DNA of 64,000 nt from Siccibacter colletis (GTDB lineage: Bacteria; Pseudomonadota; Gammaproteobacteria; Enterobacterales; Enterobacteriaceae), in contig NZ_JMSQ01000005.1 in assembly GCF_000696575.1 (NCBI RefSeq), positions 226,120-290,119 on the forward strand. Direction: 5' to 3'. The notes beneath the pieces were generated by a model. The model was not told the origin of the DNA. It saw only the letters and a list, made by a program, of their open reading frames with translations, and made no database searches. Both the position numbers and the translations under genes were made by a program. Positions 58,517 through 64,000 of the stretch are shown here, one piece after another; the first letter of the stretch is position 1; each line of letters starts with the position of its first letter.

Positions 58517-59803
58517 TCAGGCTGGACGGCTGATACGGGCCAGCTGTTCGAAGTAATCCGGGAAGGTTTTGGCGGTGCACTTCGGATCGAGAATGGTGAC
58601 CGGGGTATCTGAGAGCGCCACCAGCGAGAAGCACATGGCCATACGGTGATCGTTATAGGTGCCGATCTCGGCAACATTCAGCGTGGCCGGCGGCGTGACG
58701 CGGATGTAGTCATGCCCCTCTTCCACTTCGGCCCCCACTTTGCGCAGCTCGGTGGCCATAGCGAACAGACGGTCGGTCTCTTTTACGCGCCAGTTATAGA
58801 TGTTGCGCAGCGTGGTCGTGCCGTTGGCGAACAGCGCGGTGGTGGCGATAGTCATCGCCGCATCAGGGATATGGTTCATATCCATATCGATACCGTTCAG
58901 TGCGCTGCGGGTACAGGCAATATAATCATCACCCCAGGTGATGGTTGCGCCCATCTTTTCCAGCACGTCAGCAAAACGAATATCGCCCTGCACGCTGTTG
59001 CGACCAATACCGGTCACCTTTACGGTGCCGCCTTTAATGGCTGCTGCAGCAAGGAAATAGGAGGCTGACGACGCGTCGCCTTCCACCAGATAGTGGCCCG
59101 GTGACTGGTACTGCTGACCGCCGCGCACCACGAAACGCTGGTAGCTCTGGTTTTCGACCTCAACCCCGAAGGTCTTCATCAGATGCAGCGTGATGTCGAT
59201 ATAGGGTTTCGACACCAGTTCGCCCTTGATGGCGATACGGGTATCTTTTTCCGCCAGCGGTGCGGTCATCAGCAGCGCCGTGAGGAACTGGCTGGAGACG
59301 CTGCCGTCGACCTCCACGTCACCACCGGTAAAGCCTCCGCGCAGCCGCAGCGGCGGATAGTTTTCCTGCTCCAGATAGTCGATCTGCGCGCCGCCCTGAC
59401 GCAGCGCGTCAGCCAGATGCCCAATCGGGCGCTCTTTCATGCGCGGCTCGCCGGTGAGCACGATATCGTTATGGCCGAGGCACAGCGCGGCGGCAAGCGG
59501 ACGCATCGCGGTACCCGCGTTACCAAGGAACAGCTCCAGGCTGCCCTGCGCCTGCAGCGGGCCGCCAACGCCGGTCAGTTCACAGCGGGTGCGATCTTCA
59601 GACAGGGTATAGCGCACGCCTAACGCGCTGAGTGCGGTAAGCATATGACGCACGTCATCGCTGTCGAGCAGGTTCGTCAGCACCGTGGTGCCGTGGGCCA
59701 GTGCCGCCAGCAGCAGCGCGCGGTTAGATACGCTTTTTGAACCGGGAAGATTGATGGTGCCGTCGACCAGCGCGATGGGGTGTAACGTCAGGGATTCCTG
59801 CAT
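58517..59803 (-). CDS. aroA: 5-enolpyruvylshikimate-3-phosphate synthase
   Basis: AroA transfers enolpyruvyl from PEP to shikimate-3-phosphate, the sixth shikimate pathway step and the glyphosate target. The 428-residue product has [19 protein letters not shown] near the N-terminus. It has [17 protein letters not shown], the PEP-site loop of class I glyphosate-sensitive enzymes with Gly and Pro at their usual places. It follows serC by 72 bases on the same strand, the conserved serC-aroA operon. Confidence 0.97.
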   Translation of the reverse strand: MQESLTLHPIALVDGTINLPGSKSVSNRALLLAALAHGTTVLTNLLDSDDVRHMLTALSALGVRYTLSEDRTRCELTGVGGPLQAQGSLELFLGNAGTAMRPLAAALCLGHNDIVLTGEPRMKERPIGHLADALRQGGAQIDYLEQENYPPLRLRGGFTGGDVEVDGSVSSQFLTALLMTAPLAEKDTRIAIKGELVSKPYIDITLHLMKTFGVEVENQSYQRFVVRGGQQYQSPGHYLVEGDASSASYFLAAAAIKGGTVKVTGIGRNSVQGDIRFADVLEKMGATITWGDDYIACTRSALNGIDMDMNHIPDAAMTIATTALFANGTTTLRNIYNWRVKETDRLFAMATELRKVGAEVEEGHDYIRVTPPATLNVAEIGTYNDHRMAMCFSLVALSDTPVTILDPKCTAKTFPDYFEQLARISRPA

Positions 59804-59875
59804 GAAAAATGTCTCAACTCAACAAAATAACAACCCCGCAGCCGGGCCGCGGGGAGAGAAAAAAGAAAAGGTTTC

Positions 59876-60961
59876 TTAACCGTGACGGCGCTCGAACTCT
59901 TTCATAAAGTCAGTCAGCACCTGCACGCCGGCAAGCGGCATGGCATTGTAGATTGAAGCGCGCATCCCACCGACCACGCGGTGGCCTTTGAGCGCATGCA
60001 GACCAGCCGCAAAAGATTCCTCAAGGAACAGCTTATCGAGGTTGCTGTCCGCCAGCTGGAACGGCACGTTCATCCGCGAACGGTTAGCCGGGGCCACGTC
60101 GTTGCGGTAGAAATCGCTGGTATCAATCACGCCATACAGCAGGTCAGCTTTTTGCTGGTTAATGCGGTTCATCGCTTCCACGCCGCCCTGCGCTTTCAGC
60201 CATTTAAACACCAGCCCTGACAGGTACCAGGCGAATGTTGGCGGGGTGTTGAACATCGAATCGTTTTCGCTCAGCACGCTGTAATCAAGAACTGACGGAC
60301 AGGCAGTATTTGCCTTGCCGAGCAGGTCGTCGCGCACGATCACCAGCGTCAGACCGGCCGGGCCGATATTCTTCTGCGCGCCGGCGTAAATGACGCCGAA
60401 ACGGCTGATATCAAGCGGGCCGGAAAGAATGGTGGAGGAGAAGTCAGCCGCAACAATGGCGTCGCCAAAATCCGGGGTTTCGTCGATAGCGATACCATCG
60501 ATGGTTTCGTTCGGGCAGTAGTGAACGTAGGCGGCGTTATCAGAGAGCTGCCACTCGCGCATCGGTTTCAGCGCTCGCAGGCCATCTACCGTCACTTTGG
60601 CGTCAATTACGTTCGGCTGGCAATATTTTTTGGCTTCTTTAACCGCGCTCGCCGCCCAGTAGCCGCCGTCAACGTAATCGGCAGTTGTACGATCGCCAAG
60701 CAGGTTCAGGGGCAACGCTGAGAACTGGCCGCGTCCGCCACCGTGGGAGAACAGCACCTTATAGTTGGACGGGATCTGCAGCAGGTCGCGGAAATCTTTT
60801 TCCGCTTCTTCGGCAACGTGGATAAACTCTTTGCTACGGTGACTGATTTCCATCACCGAGGTGCCGAGCCCCTGCCAGTTGACTAACTCTTCCTGAGCCT
60901 GACGGAGCACATCCGTCGGTAACATTGCCGGACCAGAACTGAAATTGTAGACCTGAGTCAT
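59876..60961 (-). CDS. serC: Phosphoserine/phosphohydroxythreonine aminotransferase
   Basis: SerC is a PLP enzyme of serine synthesis, and it also serves pyridoxine synthesis. The 361-residue product begins [19 protein letters not shown]. The Schiff-base lysine is Lys197 in [14 protein letters not shown]. The substrate and phosphate groove includes [18 protein letters not shown]. The ATG follows GAGGGGA. It is first in the serC-aroA unit; the approximately 160 bases upstream to ycaP hold its promoter. Confidence 0.98.
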   Translation of the reverse strand: MTQVYNFSSGPAMLPTDVLRQAQEELVNWQGLGTSVMEISHRSKEFIHVAEEAEKDFRDLLQIPSNYKVLFSHGGGRGQFSALPLNLLGDRTTADYVDGGYWAASAVKEAKKYCQPNVIDAKVTVDGLRALKPMREWQLSDNAAYVHYCPNETIDGIAIDETPDFGDAIVAADFSSTILSGPLDISRFGVIYAGAQKNIGPAGLTLVIVRDDLLGKANTACPSVLDYSVLSENDSMFNTPPTFAWYLSGLVFKWLKAQGGVEAMNRINQQKADLLYGVIDTSDFYRNDVAPANRSRMNVPFQLADSNLDKLFLEESFAAGLHALKGHRVVGGMRASIYNAMPLAGVQVLTDFMKEFERRHG

Positions 60962-61124
60962 TTCCCCTCACCACGCTTGAAGCAATAAGTTTTTTCTGTG
61001 GCTATCGGTTTTATCATTGCCTGGCAGAGCAAGCAACGGGTAATCCTGCCCGGCGGGAAAATGTGCGTAAAATCACACAACAGATTGTTCCGGCTACGCT
61101 GCGCCGGGGGCGTTAAATACGCTG

Positions 61125-61832
61125 TCAGGTGATGCGCTTCGCCACGCTTGCTTTCACCCACACGTGGTTTCCGCAGCGCGGACAAGGCTCTTTCGCCCCT
61201 GCGCGTAGCATCAGCACTTCGCTACAGCGGATGCAGGCGTAGTGACCATCCACCGGCGCGACCCGGAAACGCTCATTGCAGTACTCAGGCAGAATCGACA
61301 GCCCGGGTCGCACTTCGTCGTCAGGGTAATAGTAAACGCTTATCTGTCCGCTTGTTTCCAGAATGGCCAGCCGCACCTGCCCGAGATGCTCTACCCCGCA
61401 GCCGCGCATCTCCATGAAGAACTCAAATTCGGTAAGATTTTCCGCGTTAAGCTTGTCCCAGGCCAGTTCACCCTCTTCGACGATAATGACGGGTTTACCC
61501 TCAAAGAAATTTTCCATGCGCTCGCTGTGGGTCATCAACCAGATCACTAACCGGTAGAGCAAGGCCAGGGTCATAAATACGACAAACACCGGGATCATCG
61601 GCACGTCGTCATAAAACGCCACGTCCCCCGCCGCCGAGCCGAGCGTCAGAATGATCAGCACCTCAAACAGCGACATCTGACGCACGCTGCGCCGACCGGT
61701 CAGTTTCAGAAACGCGAAAACGAGGATGAAGGTATACAGACTGCGGGTTGCCACTTCCCATAAAAAGTCCGGCGGCGCCTTGTCGAAGGCCATGCGCTGG
61801 AGGTCGAACGTTTTCATATTTTTAGCTGCCAT
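61125..61832 (-). CDS. ycaP: DUF421 membrane protein YcaP
   Basis: A 235-residue YetF/YcaP-family protein. Three N-terminal hydrophobic helices (to about residue 90) precede a soluble DUF421 domain. The C-terminal zinc-ribbon-like CIRCSEV...CPRCGNHVW ends in a basic tail. The start is uncertain: ATG 61832 (MAAKNMKTF) is given; ATG 61817 (MKTFDL) matches the E. coli start better, and neither has a good ribosome site. No function is established. Confidence 0.88.
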   Translation of the reverse strand: MAAKNMKTFDLQRMAFDKAPPDFLWEVATRSLYTFILVFAFLKLTGRRSVRQMSLFEVLIILTLGSAAGDVAFYDDVPMIPVFVVFMTLALLYRLVIWLMTHSERMENFFEGKPVIIVEEGELAWDKLNAENLTEFEFFMEMRGCGVEHLGQVRLAILETSGQISVYYYPDDEVRPGLSILPEYCNERFRVAPVDGHYACIRCSEVLMLRAGAKEPCPRCGNHVWVKASVAKRIT

Positions 61833-61959
61833 TACAGTAGGTTATTCAGCTTAATAATAGCCTGAAGATTTATTTTCGCCTGTACGGCCGGGAGGATAGC
61901 GCCTGTCAGCTAAAACCCGTATCATTGCGCACTTTGCGTACGACTAAAGTGAAACCCTC

Positions 61960-63723
61960 ATGAATCAAACTTTCATCCCTGGCAAAGATGCCGCCCTGGA
62001 AGACTCCATCGCTCGCTTTCAGCAACAGCTGAGCGATCTCGGTTTCAACATTGAAGAGGCGTCCTGGCTGAACCCGGTGCCGAACGTCTGGTCGGTTCAT
62101 ATTCGCGATAAAGAGTGCGCCTTGTGCTTTACCAATGGTAAAGGCGCAACCAAAAAAGCGGCGCTGGCTTCAGCGCTGGGCGAATACTTTGAGCGTCTTT
62201 CCACTAACTATTTCTTTGCTGATTTCTGGCTGGGCGACGCCATCGCCAATGGCCCGTTCGTGCACTACCCGAACGAGAAATGGTTCCCGCTGACCGAGGA
62301 TGATTCACTGCCCGAGGGGATCCTCGACGCCCGTCTGCGTGCGTTTTACGATCCGGAGAACGAGCTGGCTGCCAGCATGCTGATCGACCTGCAGTCCGGA
62401 AATGAAGAGCGTGGCATCTGCGCCCTGCCCTTCACCCGTCAGTCTGACGAGCAGACCGTCTATATTCCGATGAACATCGTCGGTAATCTCTACGTCTCTA
62501 ACGGCATGTCGGCGGGCAACACCCGCAATGAAGCGCGCGTGCAGGGGTTATCTGAAGTATTCGAACGCCACATCAAAAACCGCATTATCGCGGAAAGCAT
62601 CAGCCTGCCGGAAATTCCGCAGGAGGTGCTGGCGCGCTATCCGGGCGTGGTAGAAGCCATTGCGAAGCTCGAAGCGGAAGGCTTCCCGATTTTTGCCTAC
62701 GACGGCTCGCTGGGCGGCAAATACCCGGTGATCTGCGTGGTGCTGTTCAATCCGGCAAACGGCACCTGTTTCGCTTCTTTCGGTGCTCACCCGGACTTCG
62801 GCGTGGCGCTTGAGCGTACCGTTACCGAACTGCTGCAGGGCCGCGGTCTGAAAGACCTCGACGTCTTCACTCCGCCCACCTTCGATGACGAAGAAGTGGC
62901 TGAGCACGCCAACCTGGAAACCCACTTTATCGACTCCAGCGGTCTTATCTCCTGGGATCTGTTTAAGCAGGACGCCGACTATACGTTCGTGGACTGGAGC
63001 TTTGCCGGCACCACCGAACAAGAGTTCGCGACCCTGATGGCGATCTTCAAAAGTGAAGATAAAGAAGTCTATATCGCCGACTATCAGCATCTGGACGTGT
63101 ACGCCTGCCGTATCATCGTTCCGGGCATGTCTGATATCTATCCGGCGGAAGATCTGTGGCTGGCAAACAACAGTATGGGTGCGCACCTGCGCGAAACGCT
63201 GCTTTCTCTGCCGGGAAGCGAGTGGGAAAAAGAGGACTACCTCAATCTCATTGCCCAGCTGGATGAAGAAGGCCATGACGACTTTACCCGCGTGCGCGAG
63301 CTGCTGGGCATTGCTACCGGAAAAGACAACGGCTGGTTTACCCTGCGCATCGGCGAGCTGAAAGCGATGCTGGCGCTGGCGGGCGGCGACCTCGATCAGG
63401 CGCTGATCTGGACTGAGTGGACCATGGAGTTCAACGCCTCGCTGTTCAGCCCGGCGCGTGCCAACTACTATCGCTGCCTCCAGACGCTGCTGTTGCTGGC
63501 GATGGAAGATGAGCGCGATCCGCTGCAGTACCATCACGCGTTTGTACGCATGTACGGTGCTGACGCGGTCGAAGCGGCAAGCGCGGCCATCAGCGGTGAA
63601 GAGCCGTTCTATGGCCTGCAGCCAGCCGACGGCTCGCTGGAAGCCTTCCCGGCGCATCAGGCACTGTTGGCGGCCTACGAAAAATTACAGCGCGCCAAAG
63701 CGGCATACTGGAAAACAAACTAA
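61960..63723 (+). CDS. ycaO: YcaO, ribosomal protein S12 methylthiotransferase accessory factor
   Basis: A 587-residue YcaO-domain protein. Members bind ATP to activate backbone amides; E. coli YcaO has a linked role in RimO-dependent beta-methylthiolation of S12. The ATP-site segments are visible: GKGATKKAALASALGEYFERLS, SNGMSAGNTRNEARVQGLSEVFERH and NRIIAESISLPE. The C-terminal half (about 400-587) looks like a helical, TPR-like domain. It is divergent from ycaP and ends at a strong terminator, with focA expected next by synteny. Confidence 0.95.
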   Translation: MNQTFIPGKDAALEDSIARFQQQLSDLGFNIEEASWLNPVPNVWSVHIRDKECALCFTNGKGATKKAALASALGEYFERLSTNYFFADFWLGDAIANGPFVHYPNEKWFPLTEDDSLPEGILDARLRAFYDPENELAASMLIDLQSGNEERGICALPFTRQSDEQTVYIPMNIVGNLYVSNGMSAGNTRNEARVQGLSEVFERHIKNRIIAESISLPEIPQEVLARYPGVVEAIAKLEAEGFPIFAYDGSLGGKYPVICVVLFNPANGTCFASFGAHPDFGVALERTVTELLQGRGLKDLDVFTPPTFDDEEVAEHANLETHFIDSSGLISWDLFKQDADYTFVDWSFAGTTEQEFATLMAIFKSEDKEVYIADYQHLDVYACRIIVPGMSDIYPAEDLWLANNSMGAHLRETLLSLPGSEWEKEDYLNLIAQLDEEGHDDFTRVRELLGIATGKDNGWFTLRIGELKAMLALAGGDLDQALIWTEWTMEFNASLFSPARANYYRCLQTLLLLAMEDERDPLQYHHAFVRMYGADAVEAASAAISGEEPFYGLQPADGSLEAFPAHQALLAAYEKLQRAKAAYWKTN

Positions 63724-63769
63724 GCGGTAATTAAATAACGTTAATTTCCGTTCATGTTAACGCATCATC

Positions 63770-63796
63770 AAGGGGCAAAATGTTGCCCCTTTTTTA
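63770..63796 (+). terminator. ycaO terminator
   Basis: Perfect stem AAGGGGCAA (63770-63778) and TTGCCCCTT (63783-63791) with a 4-base loop and T-run, 46 bases past the stop. Confidence 0.95.
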
Positions 63797-64000
63797 TTAA
63801 TAAAAATGAAACTAATCTGGTTTGTAATAGATAAGTTAAATGATGGTTGTTGATATTTATTTTATTAGGCTAAATTGCAACTTTCAGTCGTGAATACTCC
63901 ATTCTAATTAACCAGAACAGACGTATCAAAAGCTATTAATTCAACTCATTTTGTAAATATTAAAATTTATTTTTTATTTATATTACAATTAGTTATCCGA
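63797..64000. other. AT-rich intergenic DNA at window end
   Basis: No gene is seen; the window ends inside a strongly AT-rich stretch. By synteny this is the promoter region of focA-pflB, which in E. coli has FNR, ArcA and IHF sites. I cannot mark any of them with confidence. Confidence 0.45.

Noticed and set aside
1..64000. Prophage, insertion sequence, CRISPR array, toxin-antitoxin pair, tRNA or defence island
   Set aside because: No direct-repeat arrays, transposase or integrase genes, cloverleaf sequences or unassigned gene clusters were seen; almost every gene has an E. coli counterpart in the same order.

Overview
This window is an ordinary, gene-dense stretch of enterobacterial core chromosome. 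Gene order and protein sequences follow the Escherichia coli block mgsA-helD-...-ompA-...-fabA-...-pepN-asnS-ompF-...-mukFEB-...-rpsA-aroA-serC-ycaO almost gene for gene. Two differences from the E. coli K-12 layout, as I remember it, stand out: the fimbrial (elf) cluster between ssu and pyrD and the ycaL gene between aroA and cmk are both absent. The GC-rich composition and the OmpA, OmpF, SulA and MatP sequences suggest a member of Enterobacteriaceae close to Enterobacter, Lelliottia, Leclercia or Klebsiella. The species cannot be fixed from reading alone. I saw no prophage, insertion sequence, CRISPR array, tRNA or rRNA.

Layout. 1-5.7 kb: end of mgsA, helicase IV (helD), yccF-yccS membrane genes and the competence regulator sxy. 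5.8-10.9 kb: SOS division inhibitor sulA with a perfect LexA box, ompA, matP, the Lon-like protease lonP (ycbZ) and fabA with adjacent FadR and FabR operators. 10.9-20.7 kb: rmf (55 codons), pqiABC, uup, rlmKL, ycbX and zapC. 20.9-29.2 kb: pyrD with a PurR box, the ssuEADCB sulfonate operon and pepN. 29.5-35.3 kb: pncB, asnS, a frameshifted ompF and aspC. 35.4-38.6 kb: gloC and the peptidoglycan enzymes mepK and ldtD. 38.8-46.1 kb: the cmoM-mukF-mukE-mukB condensin operon. 46.2-55.3 kb: elyC, ycbJ and the envelope/DNA operon comEC(ycaI)-msbA-lpxK-ycaQ-ycaR-kdsB. 55.4-63.7 kb: cmk-rpsA-ihfB, serC-aroA, ycaP and ycaO, then AT-rich DNA that by synteny leads toward focA-pflB.

Functional themes are envelope biogenesis (ompA, pqi, msbA, lpxK, kdsB, ldtD, mepK, elyC), chromosome organisation and division (matP, mukBEF, zapC, sulA, ihfB), and translation (rpsA, asnS, rlmKL, rmf, cmoM, uup).

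The most notable finding is in ompF. A 7-bp near-tandem duplication in the signal-peptide codons shifts the frame and stops translation after 25 residues, while the promoter, leader and the 353-residue mature porin frame remain intact. This looks like a recent porin-loss mutation (or a sequence error) and should be checked first. I found no convincing undescribed multi-gene system. Weaker leads are nested inverted repeats between pepN and pncB, two competing hairpins upstream of zapC, and YcbJ, which resembles a kinase fold that has lost its catalytic aspartates.
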